From: a virus
DNA length: 35,362 nucleotides
Reading direction: 5' to 3' (one strand)
Virus record (IMG/VR): IMGVR_UViG_3300025876_000061
Coordinates: 1-35,362 of that record
The translations under genes were made by a program, and so were the position numbers. This document shows, in pieces, positions 20,321 to 29,268 of the stretch. Under the pieces are notes generated by a model. That model had not been told where the DNA came from. It ran no database searches and saw only the letters and a list, made by a program, of their open reading frames with translations. Each line of letters starts with the position of its first letter. Position 1 is the stretch's first letter.

Positions 20321-22261
20321 TTACTCTGTTACTGCGGTTACTGTGAAATTTCCATTAGGAGTTGTTACTGGTTTGCCAGATGGAGCTTGATTCGATTGAC
20401 CCTGGGCTTGTTTGCCGCCCATCATTGATCCGTAAACACTGTCGGCAGCTTCCTTACCATACTCGGCGGCGTGTGTGTTGTATGCATTTTGAATTATTCC
20501 TTCAAAGCGCTCATTTAACTGCTTTAAATTTTGGCGAACCAACTTTGAGTCCGTAAACGGGTCTAAGGTAGCAAATTGATTCGTAAGGACTTTAAGCTCT
20601 TCCGTGTTCAATGCACCAAATCCAGTTGAACCCGTTGGCGAGTTGGCTTTTAGCTCCATCATTGCATTTAGGGCAACGTTAGATTTGAGGAACGCAAAGT
20701 CAGCCTCTTGGGCGTCAGCGTCAGATCCCTTCCAGAAGGATGCGGCTTTTCCAACCATGTCCGTCGAGAAAAACTTGTTAAGTCTACCTGATGCTCGACC
20801 CATCACATCTCGCATATCAGCCACCGAACTAGCCAATCCCCTGCCCACTGACTCTGCTTTAGCTTCTGCTGTTTTAGCTTCCTTGGCTTCGGTCAAACTT
20901 TTATCGTAAAGTTCTTTGGCATCCTTGGTTATCTCATACTCAAACTTTCCCTCGTTGAATTTCTGGGAACGAAGTTTTAGTTGCTGGTCAAATGTTAAGC
21001 CATCGCCTTCAAGTGGTTCTCCAGTCGTGCGATCAATGCCATTTAACGCAGCAACCTTGTCGCCACGTGCAATCTCACTCGGACTAGCGCCTCGTTGGTT
21101 TGCTTTAGCAATGTCTCGGCGATCTGCATCGCTCATACCTTCGCCACGAGCTGCACGACGTTCGCGGTCGGTCACCGTACCTGCTGCACGTTCTTGAGCC
21201 TCGCCAAAGTCTGGTCGAGCTGCACGTGCTTCGCGGTCTGCTGATTTTTGCTGAAAGTCAGCTTGCTCTGGAAATAAAGCATCTGTGCGAGCTTGATTCT
21301 GCTCTGGTGTCTCACCTGCCACTGGAGCGGCTTGACGGCGGAACCTACCCTGTGGGTCTTGGACTTGAACGGAGGCCGCTGAAGGGTCATCACGACCCGC
21401 CATGTAGTCTGTTAGCGACTGACCTTCATACTTAGGCTTAAATCCAATCAAGTCTTGACCACTAGCATTCTGGATAGTGCTAGGAAGCTGTGCCTGTGGT
21501 GCTACTGCCTCTGGCGCTACTTGACCTGCCTCGGTAATAGCCTCTGGGGTCACAACGTCTGTGCCGTTGACCGAAAGGTTGGCTACGGATTCTGGTGTTG
21601 CCATTTCAACTGCTGGTGCTACTTCTGGAGTTGGTTGCTCTGGAAGCACCTGTACACCACCAGTTCGTGAGCTATTAGCTAGATTGGCTGCTTTCTGCTC
21701 TTCGCTTGGATTAATAACATCCCGAAACGTGTCAAGTAAACCAAACTCAGATTCCGATTCCGCAATGCCGCCAACCCTTGCTGCTGCCATTGGGGATTGT
21801 ACGCCGCCAGTTCCGCGAGTCCTTACTCCGCCGCGCGGGATTACCTCTTTGGGTGTAGACGGAAGACGATCTTGAGCTGCTCGTATTTGTGCATTAGGGT
21901 CAAGCAAGTTGGACGGCATATTTACTGGAACATCACCAAATGCCTTGGCGGCCTCTGGGTAAATGTATGGTGCATCAAAATCTGGCACACCAATCATGGC
22001 TCCATTTTGGGTTGGTGCTGGTAAGGCTTGAACAGTAGGTGCTGCCGCCAATACGTCTGGCTGTGCCATCGGGTCAACCGCTGCTGCTACTGGGTTGGGT
22101 GCTGCTGCTGCTGCTTGCGAGAACGGGCTTTGCACTGCTGGTGCTTGACCAACCGTGTCCACTACGGATTCCATCGGTGCTGGTGCGCTAAAGCCTTCCT
22201 GCTCACGCTTCTTCTTTTGCATCTCGTCGAATGCTGTTAAAAATGCTGATTGTTCTGCCAT
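20321..22261 (-). CDS. Large Ala/Pro/Gln-rich virion-like protein
   Basis: A 646-residue protein. The N-terminal 300 residues are low-complexity (Ala, Pro, Val, Gln), probably disordered. A charged helical region spans 330-480 (ADREARAARPDFGEAQERAA and after). A C-terminal helical part (540-620) is more ordered, ending in a Gly/Gln-rich tail. It is paired with the 950-residue protein, so it is likely a second internal virion or ejection protein. No enzyme motif is visible. Confidence 0.5.
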   Translation of the reverse strand: MAEQSAFLTAFDEMQKKKREQEGFSAPAPMESVVDTVGQAPAVQSPFSQAAAAAPNPVAAAVDPMAQPDVLAAAPTVQALPAPTQNGAMIGVPDFDAPYIYPEAAKAFGDVPVNMPSNLLDPNAQIRAAQDRLPSTPKEVIPRGGVRTRGTGGVQSPMAAARVGGIAESESEFGLLDTFRDVINPSEEQKAANLANSSRTGGVQVLPEQPTPEVAPAVEMATPESVANLSVNGTDVVTPEAITEAGQVAPEAVAPQAQLPSTIQNASGQDLIGFKPKYEGQSLTDYMAGRDDPSAASVQVQDPQGRFRRQAAPVAGETPEQNQARTDALFPEQADFQQKSADREARAARPDFGEAQERAAGTVTDRERRAARGEGMSDADRRDIAKANQRGASPSEIARGDKVAALNGIDRTTGEPLEGDGLTFDQQLKLRSQKFNEGKFEYEITKDAKELYDKSLTEAKEAKTAEAKAESVGRGLASSVADMRDVMGRASGRLNKFFSTDMVGKAASFWKGSDADAQEADFAFLKSNVALNAMMELKANSPTGSTGFGALNTEELKVLTNQFATLDPFTDSKLVRQNLKQLNERFEGIIQNAYNTHAAEYGKEAADSVYGSMMGGKQAQGQSNQAPSGKPVTTPNGNFTVTAVTE

Positions 22262-22299
22262 AATATGTTTTCTATTTTTAGTTTAGCTTATGTGTCAAG
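22262..22299 (-). promoter_or_regulatory. Possible promoter before the internal virion genes
   Basis: On the minus strand TTGACA (forward 22290-22295) follows the previous stop, with an AT-rich sequence and a weak TAGAAA about 18 nt on, shortly before the start at 22261. The -35 is exact but the -10 is poor. Confidence 0.35.
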
Positions 22300-22512
22300 T
22301 TAGTTTAATGGAAATGCCTTGTTAAGTGCTTCGCGGCGCTTCTTGCAGCCTCCGCATCCTTGGATGTTAGTCCCAGCCACCTTGTCTATTGCTCTGGCTA
22401 TGGGTTGTGCTATGCGTTCTACGCGATCACCTAGTCCACGCTGACGAAGCCTGCGCTCTATTATTTCTTTTCTACGAGCCAGTAATTCTAATTTGTTTTT
22501 ATTTTCATCCAT
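22300..22512 (-). CDS. Small Cys-motif phage protein, 70 aa
   Basis: I place the start at the ATG (forward 22510-22512); a GTG sits one codon upstream. A helical N-terminus (KLELLARRKEIIERRLRQRG) is followed by a C-terminal GCGGCKKRREALNKAFP motif. By memory this CxxC-KRR-LN-FP ending recurs in small phage hypothetical proteins and suggests a tiny zinc or Fe-S site. Function unknown. Confidence 0.65.
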   Translation of the reverse strand: MDENKNKLELLARRKEIIERRLRQRGLGDRVERIAQPIARAIDKVAGTNIQGCGGCKKRREALNKAFPLN

Positions 22513-22515
22513 CAC

Positions 22516-23280
22516 TTAACTGTACTGAACTGGCTCAATGCTGGTAATGTGCGGATGCTTACTTGAGTCATATGGTTCCGAAGCATACCACATTCCATAA
22601 AAAGTAGTTCCCTCAAAATTAACTGTATCGACATGTTGCCAACCATCTGAATCGCCGTCTGGATTTAGAAGACTGCTTGCATCAAATGTGAAATACCACA
22701 TGCTCCAGTCATCTAAAAAATAATCACTGTCAGCAAATAGATAGACCTCGATAGCAGGTAATGCAAAAAGAAAAAAATCCTCTCCTATTTCGCTAAGATT
22801 AAAATTACTATCAATACCATCACCAGAATCATCTATTGTTGGAGCAAATCGAACATTTACACCGCAGTAGGCATTTGCAAAATCGGTGGTATAGCAAGGC
22901 TCCCCTTCCGTTCCTTCAAAGTAAAAACTAGTGTTATCATCAGCACTGGGGATTGATTCTTCATACCAGCCTGGATGCTTGGATGTAGTAGATTTACTAG
23001 GATCAAGCGGATCAGGTATAGTCCTATTGTAAAATTGGCAAACACGATCCCTGGGTTCTGATAACTCAAATTCATCTATTTCTATACTGAAAGTTGGAGG
23101 ATCGCACTCTTCAGATTTGGTGTTTGTATACTGACAAAAAACATTAATTTTCCCAATATTATAGAAACAATTCATTAATTCAGTATAGGTTATTCCATTA
23201 GATGGAGTTAATTCTGGATCTTCTAGCAGACAGTTATTAAAACCATTTCCTGCACCCAAGAATGTAAATGGTTCGGCCAT
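22516..23280 (-). CDS. Hypothetical tail-region protein, 254 aa
   Basis: A 254-residue acidic protein, with Cys residues at several positions (NCLLEDP, NCFYNIG, FCQYTN, EECDPP, VCQFYN, CYTTDF, YCGVN). It looks beta-rich. The DNA here is visibly more AT-rich than its neighbours, which may indicate recent acquisition. It is coupled upstream by a TGATG overlap. It could be a receptor-binding or fibre accessory protein. Confidence 0.55.
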   Translation of the reverse strand: MAEPFTFLGAGNGFNNCLLEDPELTPSNGITYTELMNCFYNIGKINVFCQYTNTKSEECDPPTFSIEIDEFELSEPRDRVCQFYNRTIPDPLDPSKSTTSKHPGWYEESIPSADDNTSFYFEGTEGEPCYTTDFANAYCGVNVRFAPTIDDSGDGIDSNFNLSEIGEDFFLFALPAIEVYLFADSDYFLDDWSMWYFTFDASSLLNPDGDSDGWQHVDTVNFEGTTFYGMWYASEPYDSSKHPHITSIEPVQYS

Positions 23281-23648
23281 CAGTCAGCTTTAAATAAGAT
23301 TTTACCAGTAATAGGGCTGCCGTTTTCACATAGTGTCACTGCGGTTTCCTCGTAGCCATTTGTAAGCCCACCGCCACTATCACCTTGAAGTGGACTGGTA
23401 ATCCTGTCAATTCCGTCATTCTGAATGCGCTCATCTGTCCCCTCCTTATTGTCGTCCCGCCTGGGCTGAGTGTCTAAATCGTATATCCCAGATTTTATTG
23501 CTCGACGCTCTCCGCTTGACGTAGCATTGGACAGCAGTTTTTTTCGCCTATCCTTGACCGCCCGTGCTGCGGCACGAGCTGACCGAGACTCACGCTGCCT
23601 TGCTATTGACTCTAGGTTTCCTTTATTTAACTCTCCTTGTGTGAGCAT
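23280..23648 (-). CDS. Hypothetical protein, 122 aa
   Basis: A basic, helical N-terminus (residues 12-45, SIARQRESRSARAAARAVKD) is followed by an acidic linker and a Gly-rich strand region (LQGDSGGGLTNGYEETAVTL). TAATG and TGATG overlaps couple it to the genes on both sides. No family is recognised; probably a tail accessory protein. Confidence 0.55.
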   Translation of the reverse strand: MLTQGELNKGNLESIARQRESRSARAAARAVKDRRKKLLSNATSSGERRAIKSGIYDLDTQPRRDDNKEGTDERIQNDGIDRITSPLQGDSGGGLTNGYEETAVTLCENGSPITGKILFKAD

Positions 23649-25171
23649 TAGGTGTCGGGCAGTGAAGGCAGTGAAGCCGTGTATGGCAGTGAAGCCGTAT
23701 CTGGTTGAGAAGGAATGGCATCTGTAACTACAATGGTTTTCTTGTAATACTTATTCCCGTCAATGTCGTCAAATGCTGGAGTTATCTGCACATCTAAAGT
23801 GTAAGTGTTGCCAATTGGGTTTACTGGGCCTTGGTCAACTACTAGATCATATGTGATTGTCTCACTATCAACCAGGACGGATTGACCCTGCCACGAAAGC
23901 TGGGCGTTACTAAGGAGTGGTCCACTTAGGGTCCCCGACTGGCTAGCGGATGACGTTCTGTAGCCTCTGAATGTTGAACTGTCTGAAAACAATCCTTCGT
24001 CAAATGAACCTGAAGCTGATAGGGAAAATGCCGCCCAATGATTCGGGGACCACAGTCCAGAAGAGTTTTTATAATTATAATCCGACGATTCAATGGAGTT
24101 GGATGTTTGAAAGATAAAGTATGTTGTCGTTCTAACTTTACACTGAGCTGGCGCATCTACTAGCAACCCCTTGACTTGCAGCCAATCTCCGCCCCCGTTA
24201 TTCGTTGTTTCACGACGTTCAACATTCAGCACACCAGGATACGTAAATGGGGAAAACCCACTTACCTGATTGACTAAGTTCTCGCCTCCATCAACAATGC
24301 TATTGCCGTCTGCGTCTTGCAGTGTGGTGATAGATATAGTCGGCATTCCGTCAACGTTGTCCGTCCTTTGGGCGATAATTGGTCCCACTGTAGTTCTAGC
24401 GTTATTGAAGAACACTTTGGTGACCCTAAACACCCCTTCGCTTTCCATCGCCCTAGACTCGGATATTACTGCACCATTTTTTAAGAACGTAAACTGATTA
24501 GTCTTAATTCCCTGAATATCAGATTCCCGTGTGCTTGCCAAGAGGTATCCAGGTGGGGTAATGGGGTCAGTGCCAATTGTTTCAATGACCTTAGCCTTCT
24601 GTGAACCTACATTGTCCAGTGTCTCCGATAGGATTCCTGCCTCAAGCCACACCTCAGTCAGCTCCCACTTTGCTTCCGTCTTCTCGATCTTAAAGCTGCC
24701 AAGGTATAATGTAGTCCCATCGCTGTCAATCGTGCTAGTTCCAACAACCTTATCGTATGCGGTGTCTGGAAGGGCAACGAAGGTGCGTGAGACGCGCTTC
24801 AAGCCGTTTAGCTCGTAATCTGTGTCTTCGTCCTTCTCTTCTACCCAAGAGGCTGTGAGCGTCTCGTAGGTAAGCTTAACGCGCTTGTCGCCTATTGAGG
24901 GGATATAGACATACTCAGTCTCAACTAGGCGCATGTCTGGGTAGACGGATGCTGGAATTGCTTCCCAGTCTTCCGATACCCCAGAGCCAAAGTTTGTGTC
25001 TTGCAAGATGCCGTAATCTGGCAAGATCGACGAGATGTTGTCATAATACCAGTCTTCCTTGGGACTATTGTTGTCGCACAGAAACTCTAGCTTGAAGCGC
25101 CCGTTCCACAACTTTTTAATTGCAGGTGCGTCGTTAGTGACTTTTAGTCTAATACTGCCTTGATTTGCCAT
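23648..25171 (-). CDS. Tail-associated protein, 507 aa
   Basis: A 507-residue, Ser/Thr/Asp-rich beta protein with several aromatic-rich stretches. The C-terminus repeats a TASLP motif (DTASLPYTASLPSLPDT). It follows the 505-residue fibre gene and precedes two small unknown proteins. Probably a fibre or tip protein. No catalytic motif seen. Confidence 0.55.
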   Translation of the reverse strand: MANQGSIRLKVTNDAPAIKKLWNGRFKLEFLCDNNSPKEDWYYDNISSILPDYGILQDTNFGSGVSEDWEAIPASVYPDMRLVETEYVYIPSIGDKRVKLTYETLTASWVEEKDEDTDYELNGLKRVSRTFVALPDTAYDKVVGTSTIDSDGTTLYLGSFKIEKTEAKWELTEVWLEAGILSETLDNVGSQKAKVIETIGTDPITPPGYLLASTRESDIQGIKTNQFTFLKNGAVISESRAMESEGVFRVTKVFFNNARTTVGPIIAQRTDNVDGMPTISITTLQDADGNSIVDGGENLVNQVSGFSPFTYPGVLNVERRETTNNGGGDWLQVKGLLVDAPAQCKVRTTTYFIFQTSNSIESSDYNYKNSSGLWSPNHWAAFSLSASGSFDEGLFSDSSTFRGYRTSSASQSGTLSGPLLSNAQLSWQGQSVLVDSETITYDLVVDQGPVNPIGNTYTLDVQITPAFDDIDGNKYYKKTIVVTDAIPSQPDTASLPYTASLPSLPDT

Positions 25172-25172
25172 A

Positions 25173-26690
25173 TTATAATGTTGAGAAGTCGCGTTTAATG
25201 AATAAATCTACATTAGAGAGCTGAATAGTGCTTCCGCTTCCAGATGTATCGATGAACAGCCTAGCTCCATTTGTCATGAAATCTGACTTTACGCCAACTG
25301 GAAATCCCACCGAAAAAGACGAAACCCCAGTTTTTTGAAATGTAATACTTCGATTGACAATTGGATTCGGTGAAACATCGGTTCCAATGTCTACAATAAA
25401 ATTGGCGTAATCGTTGACGGATGTTGCGTCAACCTCAAAGTCTACCCGAATATCGTAAGCATCACCAAGTTTTGCTGGTGTAATTTTATTTGTTGTTGAG
25501 TTCCAGAGTGACGTTACGCCAATTGGAAGATAGGTTGTTTCGTTGACTGGACCGAGCCCATCAATTGTTATCTGGTGCTTTGTGTTTGCTATTGAAACTG
25601 GCGTGGTGACAGAGGCTAGGTCATCGTAAATTGCCCACCCGTTGACGTTATGGGGAGACAGGATTTCCCAATTAGTTCCGTTGGAAACAAATCGAACTGC
25701 CTGATTGTTGTCAGTTATAGCCAGGGTTAAGTTTCCATCAATTGTTTCTGTTCCATCTGGTTCAACGGTAACGGAATAAGTTGATCCAGTCTTTTTGACG
25801 TCCAGGGTCCATCCAGATCCTAGGGTTGCCGCACTAGGCAAGTTAAGTGTAACATTACCGCCAATCGCAGTATCGTCTACCGTGAGAACACTATCCGTAC
25901 TCAATACAGTGTATGACGTAACGCCCACGGCGGTAACAGCGCCAGATACGTTGTCTCGGAAACCCAAGTTTGTGCGGGCGGTCGGCGCATCAGATGCTCC
26001 AGTGCCACCGTCTGTCAGGGCAACGTCATTTCCACCAACGATGTATCCACCAGCGGACTCAACGCTTGTTGCGTTCGTAACATCAGCCAGTTCCTCGATG
26101 CCAGAAAGCTTGATCTCTTCTGCTGTGGTGTATGAAGCTGTTGTGCTTTGTAGGACAGAGGCGTATGCCTGGACGGTAGATCCGATGCCAGATGTTGGAA
26201 TAGCTGCATCCGCCTTGACTCCCTGTGCTGCCGTTGCGTAGTCCGTTGCTGCTGTTGTTGCCGCTGTGCCTAGACCAAGGTTTGATCTCGCTGTAGTAGC
26301 ACTTTCAAGGTCACTTAGGTTGCTAGCTTTGCGGACGAAGAGGTCTGACACAAATGGAACCTGCTCGCTGGTGCTTCCGTCGGCTTGATAGTTTTCAATC
26401 AGATCCCAAAGCTCAATACTTGCTGTTCCAGCAGGAATGATTACCTTCTCAGCTTTTGAGCCTTCCACTGTAATCTCAAGAATACTTGGCTTGCCGCTGT
26501 CGCCGTTGTTCCATACGTCAATCGAGAAGTCGCCATTGGCATCCGTCTGAACCGAGTCAACGCTCTGTGCCACTGTTGCCGTCGCCACCGAGTCCGTGCC
26601 GAGCTGAACTAGGCGGAAAGTGATCCACTTGTTTGCGAGGGCTGTGTTGTTTACCCCGTTGATACTGCCAGATATAGTTGTCGTACTCAT
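25173..26690 (-). CDS. Tail fibre protein, 505 aa
   Basis: The N-terminal domain (residues 1-110) looks like a carboxypeptidase-regulatory-type beta sandwich (SGSINGVNNTALANKWITF). A fibre repeat region follows (TTARSNLGLGTAATTAATDY, residues 131-150; DAPTARTNLGF around 230). A beta-helical or globular C-terminal part probably contacts the receptor. The ARSNLxLGxAAT motif is common in tail fibres and recurs in two other genes here. Confidence 0.75.
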   Translation of the reverse strand: MSTTTISGSINGVNNTALANKWITFRLVQLGTDSVATATVAQSVDSVQTDANGDFSIDVWNNGDSGKPSILEITVEGSKAEKVIIPAGTASIELWDLIENYQADGSTSEQVPFVSDLFVRKASNLSDLESATTARSNLGLGTAATTAATDYATAAQGVKADAAIPTSGIGSTVQAYASVLQSTTASYTTAEEIKLSGIEELADVTNATSVESAGGYIVGGNDVALTDGGTGASDAPTARTNLGFRDNVSGAVTAVGVTSYTVLSTDSVLTVDDTAIGGNVTLNLPSAATLGSGWTLDVKKTGSTYSVTVEPDGTETIDGNLTLAITDNNQAVRFVSNGTNWEILSPHNVNGWAIYDDLASVTTPVSIANTKHQITIDGLGPVNETTYLPIGVTSLWNSTTNKITPAKLGDAYDIRVDFEVDATSVNDYANFIVDIGTDVSPNPIVNRSITFQKTGVSSFSVGFPVGVKSDFMTNGARLFIDTSGSGSTIQLSNVDLFIKRDFSTL

Positions 26691-26695
26691 AATAA

Positions 26696-27232
26696 TTAAG
26701 TTTGTAAATATTTTTTAGCAGCTAGAACCGCCGCCTTGTGATACTCTGGTGAATTATCTATCTCTTGGTGGTCGTAGTCGTATGTTCTCTCCCTGCAAAT
26801 TGATTTACCGCCAACCAGCTTGTCTCCGTCTAAATAATCTCCTCTTTGGGACACCCATCCCACTACTTTAACATTCTTGTCAAGTTTGATCCTTCTGTCA
26901 AACAAAGCCCACCACCTGCCGAGGATTGTCGGGCTATGATACACAGGATCGCAAGCAACCACGCTCACGTCGCACTGAAGGCGTTTCGATAGCTGGGGCA
27001 TACCATACCCCCCTCCCCAACTGTAACAGCATATAAGGACTTCTGTGGGCTTCAGGCTGTTGATGTATTTAGCATATTTCTTCCAGTCCGCGTCCCATTC
27101 CTTCAGCTGAATAAGCGCATCCTCACACTCGCAAATGTCATCAAGCAACCGAAGCTCACGCCACAATTGCTTGGAGCCAGTGTTTTGGTGCTTTTTCTGG
27201 GTGAATCCAGATATGACTACGATAACTTTCAT
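26696..27232 (-). CDS. Alpha/beta-hydrolase-like protein in lysis cassette
   Basis: A 178-residue protein. It starts with a beta strand and loop (VIVVISGFTQKKHQNTG), then has a nucleophile-elbow-like CYSWGGGYG with Ser71. A possible acid is Asp95 (ACDPVYH) and possible bases are His155 or His165. This resembles a small esterase or lipase. It is coupled by a TAATG overlap to the lipoprotein gene, after two membrane-protein genes, so it may act in host lysis as an envelope esterase. No recognisable endolysin lies in the window. The catalytic triad is a proposal. Confidence 0.5.
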   Translation of the reverse strand: MKVIVVISGFTQKKHQNTGSKQLWRELRLLDDICECEDALIQLKEWDADWKKYAKYINSLKPTEVLICCYSWGGGYGMPQLSKRLQCDVSVVACDPVYHSPTILGRWWALFDRRIKLDKNVKVVGWVSQRGDYLDGDKLVGGKSICRERTYDYDHQEIDNSPEYHKAAVLAAKKYLQT

Positions 27233-27375
27233 TATGGTAAGACGGGGAGATCGACGGATGCGTCAACTGCCTTTTCGATGGCATTGCCAGCTCCAGAGGG
27301 TGAATAAATATATACGTCGCCCTTGTAGGCGCAACCAGATAGGATTAGTGCTGATGCGAGTATTAGCTTTTTCAT
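27232..27375 (-). CDS. Small lipoprotein, probable outer-membrane spanin
   Basis: A 47-residue protein (forward cat 27373-27375) with a lipoprotein signal MKKLILASALILSGC, where LSGC is the lipobox and Cys15 the lipidation site. The mature part is about 33 residues. It overlaps the preceding gene (ATGA) and the next (TAATG). Position and size fit an outer-membrane spanin subunit, which would point to a Gram-negative host. Confidence 0.7.
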   Translation of the reverse strand: MKKLILASALILSGCAYKGDVYIYSPSGAGNAIEKAVDASVDLPVLP

Positions 27376-27581
27376 TGATTTGTATTTCTGTGAACTACGT
27401 CTAAGACTTTGTTTGAGAGTTCTTCGATTCCCTGCTGTCTGCCCTTTAGCCTGCCAAGTTCTAAGGACATTTGAGTTTGGTCTTTATGGAGCGACATTAC
27501 CGTCCTAAACAGAAAGGCGATTGCAGTGGTCATTGCCGCCGCTGCACCCACGATCAGGTTGATGAATGTTGCTGGCTCCAT
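27372..27581 (-). CDS. Single-TM coiled-coil protein, lysis cassette
   Basis: I prefer the ATG at 27581 (MEPATFINLIVGAAAAMTTA), which gives 69 residues and sits 4 nt after the previous stop. One transmembrane segment (about residues 6-27) is followed by a helical, coiled-coil-like domain (MSLELGRLKGRQQGIEELSN). This is the build of an inner-membrane spanin or a type III holin. It pairs with the downstream lipoprotein. Confidence 0.6.
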   Translation of the reverse strand: MEPATFINLIVGAAAAMTTAIAFLFRTVMSLHKDQTQMSLELGRLKGRQQGIEELSNKVLDVVHRNTNQ

Positions 27582-27585
27582 GACA

Positions 27586-28023
27586 CTACAGGCTTGCCAT
27601 GCTGACGATAAGAACGTAGCTGATGCCGACAAAGTATGACGCAACCAGTAGCCTGTTGATGATCATGACATTCTTTAGTGACGACATCTCAGCCGCCTTG
27701 ATGTGGCAAAATGCAGCAAATATGCCGAGACCCTGCCTGAAAAACACGTTGAAGTATACACCGAACTCGGTCAACTGACCGAATATAGCCGTTTCCCCCA
27801 TGAACGAAGCTGTCCACGGCATGAACCAGTATGAGTTGTCTATGGCAGACCCAAGGAACCCACCTACGACACCGAGGATAAACCATTGGTGAGCGTCTCG
27901 GCTATCTTCTTTAAGTGCAGCACGAGCAGCAGGTAGCCACAAGTATACCACTGCCGCCGCCAGCAAAACGGTCGGGATGGTCATTATAAGGGAGATCATC
28001 TCCGCTAATTGGTGTATGTTCAT
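27586..28023 (-). CDS. Multi-pass membrane protein, possible holin
   Basis: A 145-residue protein with about four membrane segments (near residues 14-35, 47-66, 83-106, 118-142). It is the first gene of the membrane-protein cluster followed by the spanin-like genes. A holin role is suggested by position only. It is larger than usual for a holin and could be another membrane protein. Confidence 0.5.
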   Translation of the reverse strand: MNIHQLAEMISLIMTIPTVLLAAAVVYLWLPAARAALKEDSRDAHQWFILGVVGGFLGSAIDNSYWFMPWTASFMGETAIFGQLTEFGVYFNVFFRQGLGIFAAFCHIKAAEMSSLKNVMIINRLLVASYFVGISYVLIVSMASL

Positions 28024-28035
28024 GTTCGTTGTAAC

Positions 28036-29268
28036 TTAATATGCTGTGTATGACGAAAGGTCGCCAACTGTGACGGTGTGTCCAGTAATGTCGCCTTGAA
28101 GGGTGTCGAGTGTTGTAATCATTGCATTAAGCTCTGGGACTAGACCGCCGTAGAACGGGCCAGAACCAGCGCCGAAGAATGTAGACAGCAACCATAGCTC
28201 AGAGCCGATGACCCCAAAGATTGGGTTGCCAGAGTCCCCAGATATAATCGAGTCGTAGAATGCTAGGCGGTGCGGTATTGTCGGCGCTCCGTAAGTCATT
28301 GTAGGAATGTTTGATTGCACTTTCTCAGTAATTAGATCAAGCGCAATGCCGTTCTCGCTGAAGTCCATTGCAAGCAGTGGAAGTGCGAAAGCTGCGGCAG
28401 TTGTTGCGCCAGCGGGTAAATATGTCTCGTAGCCGTCTGGGAATATCTTACAGGGAGTGATTGAGGCTGGGAGGTCTGAGTCTAGCAGAATCATCCAAGC
28501 ATCTGTGCCTACGCCATTGCAGAAAATACGAGCAGCCTGAACAACCGTTCTGGTGATGACTGTGTTGTCAGACGCAACAAAACGAATTGTTGCCCCAACT
28601 GGGACGGGATAGTGGTTTGCGCAGACTGCGTGTCTTGGTGTAATTGCTGTACCAGCACGTCGAGTGCCTCCAGTAGAGTTCCAAGGCGACGCACAAGTAA
28701 GTGCCTCTGCGTGTGTCCCCTGCAGAAAGAAGCTCGTGTTGCGGACGTATGGGTCTTGGGTTGTGTAAACCTGCTGCTGTGTCGCTGGGTTAGCTACAAT
28801 CAGAGCGTCGTCCATTGGGTCGGAGAGTGCCTTACGTGCGCTACCAGCTACGCCACCTTCGATGACTTCAACGACCGATGCACCCGACAGTGTGAGTGTG
28901 ACGCTGACAGTCCGTGTGGTCGTCGCAGTTCCGCTAGTTGCCAAGATAGTGATGATTGCACTGGCAGTAGCCTCTGGTGCTACCATGAACACCACCTGAC
29001 CATCAGGCGCTACGTCGATCTCGGTTGGGCTGTCCGATGAGTAGGCAAATGAGATGGGGTCGTCGTTCAGCGAGTAGGTGACAACTGGGACGAGCGTGAC
29101 TTGCTCGCCAGAGGAAGACGTAGTAAACCGCTCCCCTTCCTTGTCGTCCTCCGTGTATGGCGTGCTCGTGTCTGGAGAGATTTGTGTAGGCTCTCGGAAC
29201 TGGTCTATTTCAAACCAGAGGCGGAGGACCTTGCCCTCGTTAATTGATACTGTTCCGAGTGTTGCCAT
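28036..29268 (-). CDS. Chymotrypsin-like serine protease in the tail module
   Basis: A 410-residue protein. Residues 55-130 look like an Ig-like beta domain. From about 180 on it has a chymotrypsin-fold pattern: TPRHAVCANH with His213 (catalytic His), TDAWMILLDSD with Asp256 (catalytic Asp), and SGDSGNPIFG with Ser346 in the classic GDSG motif. It is coupled by a TAATG overlap to the upstream fibre gene and precedes the lysis cassette. It may be a virion-attached protease or process a fibre protein. All three triad residues are in the right order and spacing for the family. Confidence 0.75.
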   Translation of the reverse strand: MATLGTVSINEGKVLRLWFEIDQFREPTQISPDTSTPYTEDDKEGERFTTSSSGEQVTLVPVVTYSLNDDPISFAYSSDSPTEIDVAPDGQVVFMVAPEATASAIITILATSGTATTTRTVSVTLTLSGASVVEVIEGGVAGSARKALSDPMDDALIVANPATQQQVYTTQDPYVRNTSFFLQGTHAEALTCASPWNSTGGTRRAGTAITPRHAVCANHYPVPVGATIRFVASDNTVITRTVVQAARIFCNGVGTDAWMILLDSDLPASITPCKIFPDGYETYLPAGATTAAAFALPLLAMDFSENGIALDLITEKVQSNIPTMTYGAPTIPHRLAFYDSIISGDSGNPIFGVIGSELWLLSTFFGAGSGPFYGGLVPELNAMITTLDTLQGDITGHTVTVGDLSSYTAY

